Notes: generated by a model not told the origin, from the sequence alone. DNA of 64,000 nucleotides from an uncultured Ruminococcus sp. (GCA_946413815.1 CAMKMD010000016.1:1-64000), one strand, 5' to 3'. Shown: positions 33,647 to 43,167, counted from the first letter of the stretch. A program made the numbers and translations.

Positions 33647-34324
33647 ATGAAAACAATCGCCATCATCGGAGCAATGCCCTCCGAGCTGAAAGACATCAGG
33701 GAAATGCTCGGGGAAGCAGAGATACGCCGTATCTCAGGCTTCGACTTCTACATCAACAGCTACAAGGGAAACACCATCGTCAATGCCTGCTGCGGTATAG
33801 CAAAGGTCAATGCAGCTGTCTGCACTCAGGTAATGACTGACAACTTCCACCCTGACTGCATCATCAATGCAGGCATAGCAGGCGGTATGAACGCATCCGT
33901 AAAGGTTTGCGACATCGTTGTATCAAGTGAGGTCCTCCCTCATGACCTTGATCTCCACTTCCTTCAGGACTACCCCCCCTACTGCGGCATCTTCAAGGCC
34001 GACAGCGCTCTTATTGAGGCTGCCGAGAAGGTATGCGCCGAGGAGGGCGTCAACTGCTTCCGCGGACGCATCGTATCCGGTGAACAGTTCATAACCAGCA
34101 CGGAAGTGAAGAATATGATACTCGACAAGTTCAGCCCCTTCGCCGTGGACATGGAGAGCGCCGCTGTAGGCCAGTGCTGCTTCCTCAATGAGATGCCCTT
34201 CGTGAGCGTGAGATGTATCTCCGACAATGCTGACGACGAAGGCGCGATGTCCTTCGACGAGTTTGAAAAAATTGCTGCTAAAAAAGTCGCTGAGCTCGTG
34301 CTCAGAATGACTGAAATTATATAA
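33647..34324 (+). CDS. mtnN: 5'-methylthioadenosine/S-adenosylhomocysteine nucleosidase
   Basis: A 225-residue MTA/SAH nucleosidase that cleaves adenine from methylthioadenosine, S-adenosylhomocysteine and 5'-deoxyadenosine, the by-product of radical SAM reactions. It has the N-terminal IAIIGAMPSEL, the substrate-binding VDMESAAV and the catalytic Asp in SDNAD near the end. AAAGGAG lies ahead of ATG 33647. It follows pflA by 35 bases; disposal of 5'-deoxyadenosine next to a radical SAM activase is a sensible pairing, though inferred. Confidence 0.95.
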   Translation: MKTIAIIGAMPSELKDIREMLGEAEIRRISGFDFYINSYKGNTIVNACCGIAKVNAAVCTQVMTDNFHPDCIINAGIAGGMNASVKVCDIVVSSEVLPHDLDLHFLQDYPPYCGIFKADSALIEAAEKVCAEEGVNCFRGRIVSGEQFITSTEVKNMILDKFSPFAVDMESAAVGQCCFLNEMPFVSVRCISDNADDEGAMSFDEFEKIAAKKVAELVLRMTEII

Positions 34325-34340
34325 AAGCGAGGTAATAAAG

Positions 34341-35303
34341 ATGAAAATGAAAAAAATGATCTCAGCTGTCTGCGCCGCAGTAATGGCCGCATCCGCAGTA
34401 ACAATGATCCCTGCATCCGCTGATGATGCCGCAACACTCAGCTTCAGACCCGGCAAGAATGTTCCTGAGGGCGTCTCTGCTTCAGAGGCCCTGACCAGGA
34501 TCAATCTGCGTCTTGCAAGAAAGAACGGCGATACAAAGATAAAGGTACCTGTAGATGTATTCTACACCGAGCCCACAGCAGGCGCATGGTTCGTAAGAGC
34601 AAACTGGAAGTGCACTGCTCCCGCTGATACCGTAGCTCTTACAGATCTTACAGATCCCTTCTCTGATCCTGTAAACCTTGTACTGGTACAGCTCGATGAT
34701 CCTTTTGCATTCGCTGTAAAGATGTCGAACGGCGGCTACAAGTTCGCTGACGAGAGCGGTTCAAGAACTATCGCTGTAAACAGGGCAATAAACACAGAGT
34801 TAAACACTATGGGCTTTACTGTACGCTCAGGCGGTTCCATGGAAGGTCCTCTCGTTCCCCTCGGAGAGAAGACTGATTCCTATCCCTTCGCTTCCTTCAA
34901 CCTTACAATCAACACAAGTACAGCAAAGGCCGGAGAGTATGATATCCACTTCCTCGAAAAGGCTGAGGACGATCCCGATCAGAAGTTCTGCGAAGTAAAC
35001 ATCAACCATGCTATCTCCGTTCCTGCTTCAAAGAATATGAAGATCGAAGTTATCGATTATCTCCTCGGCGATGTCAACAATGACGGTCTTATCGACTCCA
35101 ACGACGCTTCCCTCATCCTTGCTGAGTACGCAACTACTTCAACAGGCGGCGAGAAGAGCTTCGACGATCTGACATTCAAGGTTGCTGATACCAACTTCGA
35201 TAACCTTGCTGATTCCAACGATGCATCCAATATCCTTTCCTACTACGCATACGCTGCTACAGCTTCCGATCCCAAGACTATCGAGGAATTCCTCGGTGTC
35301 TGA
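34341..35303 (+). CDS. Secreted dockerin-bearing protein of unknown function
   Basis: 320 residues: a signal peptide (about 1-27, ending ASA-DD), a beta-rich domain of unknown type (about 30-235) with no recognised catalytic motif, and a C-terminal type I dockerin (about 241-305). The dockerin has two calcium loops, GDVNNDGLIDSNDA (243-256) and ADTNFDNLADSNDA (282-295), both ending in the same SNDAS. Dockerins plug into cohesins of cellulosome-type scaffolds, so this is a secreted complex component. The first domain could be a cohesin-like or carbohydrate-binding fold; I could not identify it. It follows mtnN by 16 bases and has a strong terminator. Confidence 0.85.
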   Translation: MKMKKMISAVCAAVMAASAVTMIPASADDAATLSFRPGKNVPEGVSASEALTRINLRLARKNGDTKIKVPVDVFYTEPTAGAWFVRANWKCTAPADTVALTDLTDPFSDPVNLVLVQLDDPFAFAVKMSNGGYKFADESGSRTIAVNRAINTELNTMGFTVRSGGSMEGPLVPLGEKTDSYPFASFNLTINTSTAKAGEYDIHFLEKAEDDPDQKFCEVNINHAISVPASKNMKIEVIDYLLGDVNNDGLIDSNDASLILAEYATTSTGGEKSFDDLTFKVADTNFDNLADSNDASNILSYYAYAATASDPKTIEEFLGV

Positions 35304-35325
35304 TCACATCAGCATATAACAGAAT

Positions 35326-35361
35326 GCCCGGAGGCGGATATTCCGCTTCCGGGCTCTTTTT
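35326..35361 (+). terminator. Strong intrinsic terminator
   Basis: A stem of about 13 bp (35326-35338 with 35342-35354) closing on TAT, followed by TCTTTTT. It ends the dockerin gene transcript and separates it from converging pheT. Confidence 0.92.
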
Positions 35362-35373
35362 ATGCTCTTTTGA

Positions 35374-37722
35374 TCATACCTTGAGGGCTATTCCCTTTGC
35401 GGAAAGCTCTTCTATGATCTTGTCTGTTACCTCTGTTACCTCTTCACGGGTAAGAGTCTTGGAATTGTCTGCGAATACAAGACGCATTGTGATTGCTCTT
35501 CCGTTCTCGTCATCGTAGATATCAGCCTGTGATACACGGCGTACAAGTGCGGACTTCGCATTCTTCACAGCCTCTGCAAGAGGTGCGAATACTGAGGAGC
35601 GGAACGTGAGGTCTACCTCGATCTCGGGGTACTTTGAGGGCTCCTCGTAGCTGATGCCCAGTGCCTCGACTGCTGTGAATGCCTCTATCTCGATCTCTGC
35701 GTATACGATGGAGGCCTTCTTGTCGATCTTTACAGCGATGGAGGGATAAGGAAGTCCCATCTCGCCTATCTTCTTTCCGTCACAAACGATGGAGTTGAGG
35801 TTTCTCGGATGCTGCCATGAGTGTGAGGGTGCGATGCTCTCGAAGGATACGCTCTGATGCTTGATATCATCTGCAAGAACTGCGATGATGTCACGGAGCC
35901 TGAGATAGAGCTTCTCTGTTGAGTCAACCTTGCTGAAGAGAGTGATCGCAAGGATCTTCTTCTCGTTGCAGAGACCGTCCTCCTTCAGACCGTCAACTAC
36001 ACGGCCGATCTCGAAGATGCCGAAATCAGGAGCGTAAGCGGAGTTCAGCTTTATCTGGCAGAGCTGAGTGGGAGCGATGTTCTTACGGATAGCCATAGGT
36101 GCGCTAACAAGGCGGATATTGTCCTCAGCCTCGATGCCGAGAGCCTTGAATTCATCATAGTAAGGCCATACATAAGAATGTACCTCGTGGAGAGAGAAAC
36201 GCTTTACGAGCATATCCTTGATCTGCTCCTCTACGTTCTTCTCTGCTGATATGCGTACAGGATAGAGCGGGGACTCTGCGGTATGTACATCGAAGTTGTC
36301 ATAGCCGTAGATACGGGTGATCTCCTCGATGATATCAGCCTTTATGGTAACGTCCTTTGTTGCTCTCCATGAAGGGATATCAACTGTGAAATCGTCACCT
36401 GTGTTCTTTACGCCGAAACCGAGAGACTCGAGAGTCTTTACGATAGTTGCGTTGTCTATCTCTATACCTGTATAGCGGTCAACATACTTCTTGTCGAAGC
36501 CGAAGGAGATCTGCGGGTAGCGATATGCGTACTCGTCCGTGAGAGAGGATACGATCTTTGTGCCGGGATCAGACTCGTTCATAAGATAGAGGAAACGGCC
36601 TACGGCTGTTACTACCATCTCGGGATCAAGGCTCTTCTCGTAGCGCTGTGAAGCCTCTGTACGGTGTGAGAGGCGTACTGTTGACTTTCTGATGGATACC
36701 GGATCGAAGGTAGCAGACTCAAGAGTCAGCCTTGTGGTATCGTCAACTATCTCGGAATCAAGTCCGCCCATGATGCCTGCGATAGCTACGGGAGTATCGC
36801 CGTTGCAGATCATGAGAGTGTTCTCGTCGATGTTCCTGTCCTCACCGTCAAGGGTGCGGAATACGAAGGGCTTGTCGAAGCGCTTGATGCGGATCTTCTC
36901 CACCTTGCGTGAATCGAAAGCGTGCATGGGCTGTCCCATTTCAAGCATGATGTAGTTTGTGATATCAGCAAGGAAGTTGATAGCACGCATACCGCAGTAG
37001 AACAGACGGATGCGCATATTCACCGGGCTCACCCTTCGTGTTACGTTCTCTACCTGTATGCAGGCATAACGGTAGCAGAGGGGATCCTCTATCTTCATAT
37101 CAACAGACGGAAGTCCGCTGTACTGTGTGAGGTCTGCGGTATCTATAGCCTTGAGCGGTCTGCCGCAGAGAGCAGCAAACTCACGGGCGATACCGTAGTG
37201 TCCCCAGAGGTCGGGGCGGTTAGTGAGTGACTTGTTGTCTACCTCGAATACGATATCATCTATCTCATATACGCTCTTGAGCTCTGTACCCGGAGCGATA
37301 TCATCTGTGATCTCCATGATGCCGCTGTTGTCGTCGCTTATGCCGATCTCAGCCTCTGAGCAGCACATACCGTTTGAGGTATATCCTGCCAGCTTGCGGG
37401 GAGCGATGGTTATCTCGCCTATCTTTGCGCCGAGAGGAGCAAAGGCTGTCTTCATGCCTACTCTTACGTTAGGAGCGCCGCATACTACGTCAACGGGCTC
37501 GCCCTTGCCGCAGTCCACTTTGAGAAGATGGAGCTTCTGTGACTCGGGATGAGGCTCTACGGAGAGTATCTCAGCACATACGATGCCGCTTATATCAGCA
37601 CCCTTCATGAATATCTCGTTCTCTACTTCTGCTGTTGAGAGTGAGAACTGCTGTATCAGCTTAAGCTTGTCAAGACCGCTGAGATCAACGAAATCAGAGA
37701 TCCAGTTCATTGATAAAAACAT
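35374..37722 (-). CDS. pheT: Phenylalanine-tRNA ligase beta subunit
   Basis: A 782-residue PheT of normal length; with PheS it forms the alpha2-beta2 enzyme charging tRNA-Phe. The N-terminal EMAP/OB tRNA-binding region (about 40-150), the B3/B4 editing domain (about 210-380), B5, and a C-terminal ferredoxin-like anticodon-binding domain (about 690-782) can be followed by conserved segments such as MGQPMHAFD and RTEASQRYEKSLDP. It starts 17 bases after pheS in the T-box operon. Confidence 0.97.
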   Translation of the reverse strand: MFLSMNWISDFVDLSGLDKLKLIQQFSLSTAEVENEIFMKGADISGIVCAEILSVEPHPESQKLHLLKVDCGKGEPVDVVCGAPNVRVGMKTAFAPLGAKIGEITIAPRKLAGYTSNGMCCSEAEIGISDDNSGIMEITDDIAPGTELKSVYEIDDIVFEVDNKSLTNRPDLWGHYGIAREFAALCGRPLKAIDTADLTQYSGLPSVDMKIEDPLCYRYACIQVENVTRRVSPVNMRIRLFYCGMRAINFLADITNYIMLEMGQPMHAFDSRKVEKIRIKRFDKPFVFRTLDGEDRNIDENTLMICNGDTPVAIAGIMGGLDSEIVDDTTRLTLESATFDPVSIRKSTVRLSHRTEASQRYEKSLDPEMVVTAVGRFLYLMNESDPGTKIVSSLTDEYAYRYPQISFGFDKKYVDRYTGIEIDNATIVKTLESLGFGVKNTGDDFTVDIPSWRATKDVTIKADIIEEITRIYGYDNFDVHTAESPLYPVRISAEKNVEEQIKDMLVKRFSLHEVHSYVWPYYDEFKALGIEAEDNIRLVSAPMAIRKNIAPTQLCQIKLNSAYAPDFGIFEIGRVVDGLKEDGLCNEKKILAITLFSKVDSTEKLYLRLRDIIAVLADDIKHQSVSFESIAPSHSWQHPRNLNSIVCDGKKIGEMGLPYPSIAVKIDKKASIVYAEIEIEAFTAVEALGISYEEPSKYPEIEVDLTFRSSVFAPLAEAVKNAKSALVRRVSQADIYDDENGRAITMRLVFADNSKTLTREEVTEVTDKIIEELSAKGIALKV

Positions 37723-37739
37723 GATCCATTACCTCCTTA

Positions 37740-38792
37740 TCAGCAATCCTGTGTGAACTGCGACAGTGCTTTGAGGTTGCCGCTGTTCAGGTCACGGATA
37801 TCCTTGATGCCGTACTTCATCATTGCAAGACGGGTCATGCCAAGGCCGAATGCGAAACCGGTGTACTCCTCGGGATCGATACCGCCTGCCTTGAGTACCT
37901 CGGGGTGTATCATGCCGCAGGGGCAGAGCTCGAGCCAGCCGCTGTGCTTGCATGAGGGGCAGCCTGTTCCACCGCATATAAGGCAGCTTATATCAAGCTC
38001 GAAGCCGGGCTCCACGAAGGGGAAGAAGCCGGGACGGAGCCTTACCTTGATGTCCTTGCGGAATACCTCGGAAAGCATGGTCTTCATGAAGAAGATGAGG
38101 TTGGATATGGATATATTCTTGTCTACCATTACGCCTTCCATCTGGAAGAAGGTGTTCTCATGGCAGTTGTCTGTAGCTTCGTTGCGGAAGCAGCGTCCGG
38201 GGAAGATAGCCTTGATGGGCTTACCCTCCTCCATGAGAGCCTTGCGGTACTTCTTGTAGATCGCATTCTGGGCTGCGGAGGTCTGGGATTTGAGGAGCTG
38301 TCCGTTGGTGAGATAGTAGGTATCCTGCATATCTCTTGCGGGGTGGTGCTTGGGGATATTGAGGGACTCGAAGCACTCATAGTCTGTTACGATCTCGCTG
38401 TAGTCCTCAACGGTGAAGCCCATGGAACGGAATACGTTCTCGCATTCACGCTGTACAAGGGTAATGGGGTGATAGGATCCTCTGTCAAGCACGGGGGGCG
38501 CACTGAGATCGAACTCGGGCATGAGGTTTATCTCTCTTTCGAGAGCCTCCTGTCTGAGCTGCTCGCTCTTTGAAGCGATAGCCTCAGCTATCTCGTTCTT
38601 GAGGATATTGACCTGCTGGCCGAACTCCTTCTTCTCCTCACCGGCAAGATCCTTCATACTCTTGAGCAGGTCTGTGACGCTGCCCTTCTTGCCGAGATAC
38701 TCAACACGCAGGGCTTCCAGTACCTGTGGATCTGCCGCTGCACCGAGCTTCTCGCTGAATTTTTCTCTCAGCTCTTTAACTTTTTCTAACAT
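37740..38792 (-). CDS. pheS: Phenylalanine-tRNA ligase alpha subunit
   Basis: A class II synthetase catalytic subunit of about 350 residues: an N-terminal coiled coil (about 1-85), motif 2 region FPGRCFRNEATDNCHENTFFQMEG and motif 3 GFAFGLGMTRLAMMKYGI near the end. The Ala of GFAFGLG is the site known to set amino-acid size selectivity. I prefer ATG 38792, spaced about ten bases from AAAGGA, over an ATG nine bases earlier that abuts it. First gene after the T-box leader. Confidence 0.97.
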   Translation of the reverse strand: MLEKVKELREKFSEKLGAAADPQVLEALRVEYLGKKGSVTDLLKSMKDLAGEEKKEFGQQVNILKNEIAEAIASKSEQLRQEALEREINLMPEFDLSAPPVLDRGSYHPITLVQRECENVFRSMGFTVEDYSEIVTDYECFESLNIPKHHPARDMQDTYYLTNGQLLKSQTSAAQNAIYKKYRKALMEEGKPIKAIFPGRCFRNEATDNCHENTFFQMEGVMVDKNISISNLIFFMKTMLSEVFRKDIKVRLRPGFFPFVEPGFELDISCLICGGTGCPSCKHSGWLELCPCGMIHPEVLKAGGIDPEEYTGFAFGLGMTRLAMMKYGIKDIRDLNSGNLKALSQFTQDC

Positions 38793-38833
38793 ACTCAGCA
38801 TTTCCTTTCGTGATTATTTGCGATGGGAGAAAC

Positions 38834-39080
38834 AAAAAAGCCCGCCCATGCATCATGGGACGAGCATTACCCGCGGTACCACCCAAATTCAGGATAAACC
38901 TGCACTCAGTAAGCGTCATGGCGTGGACACTTTGCACTCCTGCTTAGTCCGCAAACGGTTTTCGCAGGAATACTCCTATGCTGAAATTCACCATACATCT
39001 CTGCCGTCCGTACTTTCAGCCAGTGATACAGACTCTCTGATGCAGCTGCAATGCAGGCTACTTACACATATTCACAGTAT
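38834..39080 (-). promoter_or_regulatory. T-box riboswitch (Phe) controlling pheST
   Basis: A tRNA-sensing leader. On the minus strand the T-box GGGTGGTACCGCGGGT is at 38869-38884, preceded by Stem I elements including an AGAGAG-type start and a specifier-like loop TGAATTTCAG (38981-38990) that offers TTC for Phe at 38983-38985. The competing terminator pairs 38840-38850 with 38854-38865, followed by six T (38834-38839). Uncharged tRNA-Phe should stabilise the antiterminator and raise pheST expression, as in other T-box systems. Confidence 0.95.
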
Positions 39081-39086
39081 GGTGCT

Positions 39087-39115
39087 ATTATAGCACATTG
39101 TTTTGGATTTGTCAA
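39087..39115 (-). promoter_or_regulatory. Sigma-A promoter of pheST
   Basis: Minus strand TTGACA (39110-39115), 17-base spacer, TATAAT (39087-39092) with an extended -10 TGC: a perfect consensus. Confidence 0.93.
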
Positions 39116-39360
39116 GGGGGACATTGGCAATTCATGATTCTTAATTCTTAATTCATTATTATATGGGTGATTTGATGCGGAATTTCCGGTATCGCCTGAA
39201 CGTTGATTCTGTAGGGGCTGCCTCCGGCCGCCCGCCTTTCTTTCAATGGAACTATCCGCTGTTTCCCATTATACGTATAAAACAGCCGCCCCGGATAATC
39301 GGAGCGGCCTAAACTATATCATGTATTATGTGTATCCTGCTTATGCACGTTATACGATCA
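39116..39360. other. Non-coding gap with terminator hairpin and GC-rich element remnant
   Basis: A hairpin at 39285-39308 (minus strand GCCGCTCCG..CGGGGCGGC with one mismatch, followed by TGTTTTATA) is the likely terminator of the efflux operon that ends at 39361. A short segment near 39211-39236 (TAGGGGCTGCCTCCGGCCGCCC) resembles fragments of dispersed GC-rich repeats. Two similar AATTCTTAATTC-type stretches lie near 39128-39152. No gene was seen. Confidence 0.6.
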
Positions 39361-40665
39361 TCAGTCGTAGCGGAGTGCGTCGATAGGATTCATCTTTGCT
39401 GCCTTGCTTGCAGGATAGAGTCCGAAGAACACACCTGTGAGCGTTGAGAAGATGAGTGAGATGATGATTCCGCCGACAGGAGGTGATACCTTTACATTAC
39501 CGAGAAGGTCGGCATAGTCCGGATTGGAGGAAACTATATTGTTTGCGATCATTGCCACGATCTCACCGTTCAGGAGTCCGACGATGATGCCTATGATGCC
39601 GCCTATAATACAGATTATTATTGCCTCTGTAACGAACTGCGACTTGATTGTCCTCTTCTTTGCTCCGAGGGCCTTTCGGATACCGATCTCACGGGTACGC
39701 TCTGTAACGCTTACGAGCATGATGTTCATAACGCCAACACCGCCTACGATGAGGGAGAGTGCAGCGATAACTGAGATGATGACTGTAATGATATTGATAG
39801 CTGATGACATTACATTCATGAGCTGCTCGTTGGTTACAACCCTTACTCCCCAGTTCTTGTTATATTCATACTTCTCAGCGAAGAATTCTTCAATGGTCTC
39901 AGTAGCTTCTGAAGGAGTCAGAGACTTGTCGAAGGAGAACATAACAGAATAGAAGAGGTCGTCACGATATCTGTTGTTGACTTCCAGAGCAACAGAGTAA
40001 GGAATGATCAGATTTGTCTTCAGGTCTTCCCTCTTTACGCCGCTGCTGTTGCCCATTATCATCTCGTTGTACTTGTATACACCGATGATAGTGAAATCAA
40101 CGGGGAGCGACTCATTTACGGTAACGCTTATCTGCTGTCCGAGAGGCTCTTCCTTGTTCTTGAAATACTGCTCAACGAATACATCGGATACAACGCAGGT
40201 ATGACGGGATTCAAGGCTGTCGCGGAATGTTACCTTTCTTCCGTAGAGCATCTTGATGGCGTAGGAATCGAATGTTCCTTCCGCACCACCTAAGAGGGAT
40301 ACATTTACTGTATTCTTCTTTGAATTGACAAGGGTGCCTTCACCGGCGGATGTATCTGAACCGAAATAGAATTTATCCGGATACTTTTTCATGAATTCCT
40401 CGACCATATCCATCGTGATATAATCACTGATGTCGATATCGATGTCATAATCGCCGTCATTCGGGAATAGCTGAGCCATGATAAGGTTCGAGGATCCTGT
40501 GAGGGACATCGCATTGTTGAAGGTGGATTTCAGGGTGTTTCCGAGTGTGGTTATGGTGATAACGGCGCTGATACCGATGATGATACCGAGCATGGTGAGG
40601 AGTGAACGCATCTTGTTTGACTTGATCGCTCCCAGCGCCATTTTTATGTTTTCCATGAAGCTCAT
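39361..40665 (-). CDS. MacB/FtsX-type efflux permease
   Basis: A 434-residue permease: N-terminal helix (about 20-42), large outer domain (about 45-285) and three C-terminal helices. It carries REIGIRKALGAK and a GLYPASKAAKMNPIDALR-like end. It overlaps the ATPase gene by four bases. With the ATPase and adaptor upstream it forms a complete tripartite-like MacB system, as used in Gram-positives for antimicrobial peptide export or resistance. It is paralogous to 2815-4107. Confidence 0.92.
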   Translation of the reverse strand: MSFMENIKMALGAIKSNKMRSLLTMLGIIIGISAVITITTLGNTLKSTFNNAMSLTGSSNLIMAQLFPNDGDYDIDIDISDYITMDMVEEFMKKYPDKFYFGSDTSAGEGTLVNSKKNTVNVSLLGGAEGTFDSYAIKMLYGRKVTFRDSLESRHTCVVSDVFVEQYFKNKEEPLGQQISVTVNESLPVDFTIIGVYKYNEMIMGNSSGVKREDLKTNLIIPYSVALEVNNRYRDDLFYSVMFSFDKSLTPSEATETIEEFFAEKYEYNKNWGVRVVTNEQLMNVMSSAINIITVIISVIAALSLIVGGVGVMNIMLVSVTERTREIGIRKALGAKKRTIKSQFVTEAIIICIIGGIIGIIVGLLNGEIVAMIANNIVSSNPDYADLLGNVKVSPPVGGIIISLIFSTLTGVFFGLYPASKAAKMNPIDALRYD

Positions 40666-41510
40666 CTGCGGTCCTCCTCTCCGGTGACCCTGATGCCGCC
40701 TTTCATAAGGACCTGCATATTCTTCATGGGGTCATCACCGACGGGAAGGATCTGCATTCCGTTCTCATCTGTCTCGTAATCATCGATATCGCTGAGATCC
40801 ACACCCTTCCCCGCTTCCGGATTGGCTGAATCCGAAACTATCATGCCGTCGCTGATGGTGATGATACGCTCAGTCTCTGCGGCAAGCTCGGGGCTGTGGG
40901 TGATGAGTACGATGGTCTTGCCCTCCTGCTTATGGAGCTTATGGAATATATCCATTACAAGATGGCCGGTCTTGGAGTCAAGCGCTCCGGTAGGCTCATC
41001 CGCAAGAATTATGGAAGGATCGTTGGCCATTGCTCTTGCTATGGCAACCCTCTGCTTCTGTCCGCCGGAGAGCTCGTTGGGCTTGTGGGTATATCTGTCA
41101 TCCATCTCGACCAGCTTCAGGAGCTCCATAGCTCTCTTGGAACGCTCGCGCTTTGATTTGCCGCCGTAGAGCATGGGGAGCTCTACGTTCTTCAGTGCGT
41201 TCTGTCTCGGGATGAGGTTGAAGGTCTGGAATACGAAGCCTATCTTCTTGTTTCGTATCTCACTCAGCTGCTTGTCGTTGAGCTTGCTGATATCCACATC
41301 ATCAAGGTAGTAAAAACCCTCTGTTGGTTTGTCGAGTGCGCCGATAATATTCATCAGGGTACTCTTACCGGAACCGGATGCGCCGACGATAGCTACAAAT
41401 TCTCCATCATGGATATCTATATCCATGCCGTGAAGTATCTCAAGCTCATTTGGCTGACCGATATAATACCGCTTGACGATATTACGCATTTTAATTATCG
41501 TTCTGCTCAT
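40662..41510 (-). CDS. MacB/LolD-type ABC ATPase
   Basis: A 282-residue ATPase with Walker A GASGSGKST (about 42-50), signature LSGGQKQRVAIARAM, Walker B IILADEPTGALD and switch His in ITHSPE. An extra acidic tail of about 50 residues follows the core. It powers the permease encoded next. It is the only MacB-class ATPase in the window and could in principle also serve the orphan permease/adaptor pair of the peptide operon; that is inference. Confidence 0.93.
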   Translation of the reverse strand: MSRTIIKMRNIVKRYYIGQPNELEILHGMDIDIHDGEFVAIVGASGSGKSTLMNIIGALDKPTEGFYYLDDVDISKLNDKQLSEIRNKKIGFVFQTFNLIPRQNALKNVELPMLYGGKSKRERSKRAMELLKLVEMDDRYTHKPNELSGGQKQRVAIARAMANDPSIILADEPTGALDSKTGHLVMDIFHKLHKQEGKTIVLITHSPELAAETERIITISDGMIVSDSANPEAGKGVDLSDIDDYETDENGMQILPVGDDPMKNMQVLMKGGIRVTGEEDRR

Positions 41511-42955
41511 TTGCTCACACCTTCAGTCTGTGTCTCGTAGTAGCTTTCTGAAATGTTGAGCGTATCTCCGTCAGAAACGTAGTTCGGGCTTGTGAGGACG
41601 AGTATATCCTCCTTGAGCTCGGGAGACTTTATCTCTGTGAGATAACTGGACTCCATACCCTTTTCAACAGGAATATGCTTTGCAGTATAGCTTCCGGGAG
41701 CGCCCTCTGCAATTACTACGCTGAAGGTGCCGTCCTTGTTCTCGATGATAGAATCGTAGGGTACTGCCAGTACATCCTTCTTCTCTTCGATGATGATCTT
41801 GACCTTGGCATTCATGCCGATGAGAAGGTCTGTATCGGAATCATCGATGGTGATCTCTGCTGAGTAGCCTCCGTTCTTCTCGCCTGTGTAGGGATTGACG
41901 GAATCGGACATTACGTTGAGAACACGGTCAACTGTACCTGTAAACTCCTCGTCGCCTGTAGCGTTTGTAGTGATTACAGCCTTCTGGCCTTTCTCGATGC
42001 TCAGGATATCTGTCTCCTTGATGTCAACCTTGATGCGGAGCTGTGAGGTATCCTCGATAGTCATGATAGCATCAGTTGTGGGGATGGAACCCTCTGCAAC
42101 GTTGATAGCTGTGATAACTCCGTCCTTCGGAGCAACGACTGTACACTTGTGGATCTTCTCGCGGATCTTGTCCAGCTGTGTCTGTGAGCTGTCGTCTGAA
42201 TCGAACTTCTCGGCATTTACTATATCCTGTGCTGCCTGGATAGCTGCATCTGCTGACCTCTCGGTCTGGGTGTAAGCATCTCTTGCCTCCTGTACTGCTG
42301 TATCAAGTGCAGGGAGCTGCTCGGCAAGTGCCTTGGTCTGGGCATCTGCTGCCTGGTACATCTGGAGGAATGACTCACACTGAGCTACTGCTGCTGCGTC
42401 GCCTTCGCCGGAATATGCACGGTTGTATGCATCGATGTACTGGTTGTAGTAATCTGTGCAGCTCTGGAGTGTCTGATTATACTTGTTGTATGCATCATCA
42501 CGGGCTGAAACTGCTCTGTCGATGACCTTCTGAGCCTGTGCAAGGGCATTGGTCTTGTCGCTCTTTGCATTGTTGAGGTTACGCTGGTTAATCTGGTGAG
42601 TGGATTCAACTCTCTCGCCGTTCTTGTCCATGCTGTTCTTGAGTGCATCGTACTCGCTCTGGAGGTCGGTGCTGTCAAATACGCAGAGAACATCACCTGC
42701 CTTGACATTGGAGCCAAGCTCAACATTGAGCTGTGATACCTTTGCTGCAAGGTCGGTAGTTACCTTTACTATATTAGAGCCCTCAACTGCGCCTGATACA
42801 CTTATGTAGTTCTCAAGGTCAGTCTTCTCTAATTTGTAGGCGTCATGCTTGTATCCTGTCTCGGTGCTTGTACTGCCGCAGGATGTCGCACCTGAAAGTG
42901 CAAGTGCAGAGACGCATAATCCTGCGATGACCCTTCTGATATTTTTTGTTTTCAT
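41507..42955 (-). CDS. Membrane-fusion periplasmic adaptor subunit
   Basis: A 482-residue adaptor with an N-terminal signal ending near Cys26 (lipoprotein-like ATSC), lipoyl half GSNVKAGDVLCVFD (about 80-93), a long Ala/Gln/Asp-rich helical hairpin (about 98-270) and C-terminal beta domains. It is clearly paralogous to the adaptor at 4120-5538. First gene of the efflux operon, with the stop overlapping the ATPase start by four bases. The upstream region has two promoters and repeated TAATACA motifs, which suggests regulated induction. Confidence 0.9.
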   Translation of the reverse strand: MKTKNIRRVIAGLCVSALALSGATSCGSTSTETGYKHDAYKLEKTDLENYISVSGAVEGSNIVKVTTDLAAKVSQLNVELGSNVKAGDVLCVFDSTDLQSEYDALKNSMDKNGERVESTHQINQRNLNNAKSDKTNALAQAQKVIDRAVSARDDAYNKYNQTLQSCTDYYNQYIDAYNRAYSGEGDAAAVAQCESFLQMYQAADAQTKALAEQLPALDTAVQEARDAYTQTERSADAAIQAAQDIVNAEKFDSDDSSQTQLDKIREKIHKCTVVAPKDGVITAINVAEGSIPTTDAIMTIEDTSQLRIKVDIKETDILSIEKGQKAVITTNATGDEEFTGTVDRVLNVMSDSVNPYTGEKNGGYSAEITIDDSDTDLLIGMNAKVKIIIEEKKDVLAVPYDSIIENKDGTFSVVIAEGAPGSYTAKHIPVEKGMESSYLTEIKSPELKEDILVLTSPNYVSDGDTLNISESYYETQTEGVSK

Positions 42956-42999
42956 GTTAATACTTCCCCTTTCAGATAATCAAAATTGAACACCCGATA

Positions 43000-43028
43000 A
43001 TTATAACATATTATTAACAATTTGTCAA
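43000..43028 (-). promoter_or_regulatory. Proximal promoter of the efflux operon
   Basis: Minus strand TTGACA (43023-43028), 17-base spacer, TATAAT (43000-43005), extended -10 TGT, 44 bases before the adaptor ATG. Confidence 0.87.
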
Positions 43029-43110
43029 TTCTACAGGCGTTAAAACTTATCGTAAAATTGTGCCGCATTTTTGACGGCATATACTGCCATACCTAATGTA
43101 CTAATGGTGT

Positions 43111-43135
43111 TAATACAATGCACGACTAATACAAT
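43111..43135. promoter_or_regulatory. TAATACAAT direct repeats, candidate operator
   Basis: TAATACAAT at 43111-43119 and again at 43127-43135 (16-base period, roughly one and a half helical turns). They sit just downstream of the distal -10 box and upstream of the proximal promoter. The same core returns inside the inverted repeat at 43341-43362. The binding protein is unknown and no repressor gene is nearby. Confidence 0.55.
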
Positions 43136-43138
43136 AGT

Positions 43139-43167
43139 ATATTAGCACAATCAGAACCATTTGTCAA
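43139..43167 (-). promoter_or_regulatory. Distal promoter of the efflux operon
   Basis: Minus strand TTGACA (43162-43167), 17-base spacer, TAATAT (43139-43144). Its start would fall in or next to the TAATACAAT repeats. Confidence 0.72.
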
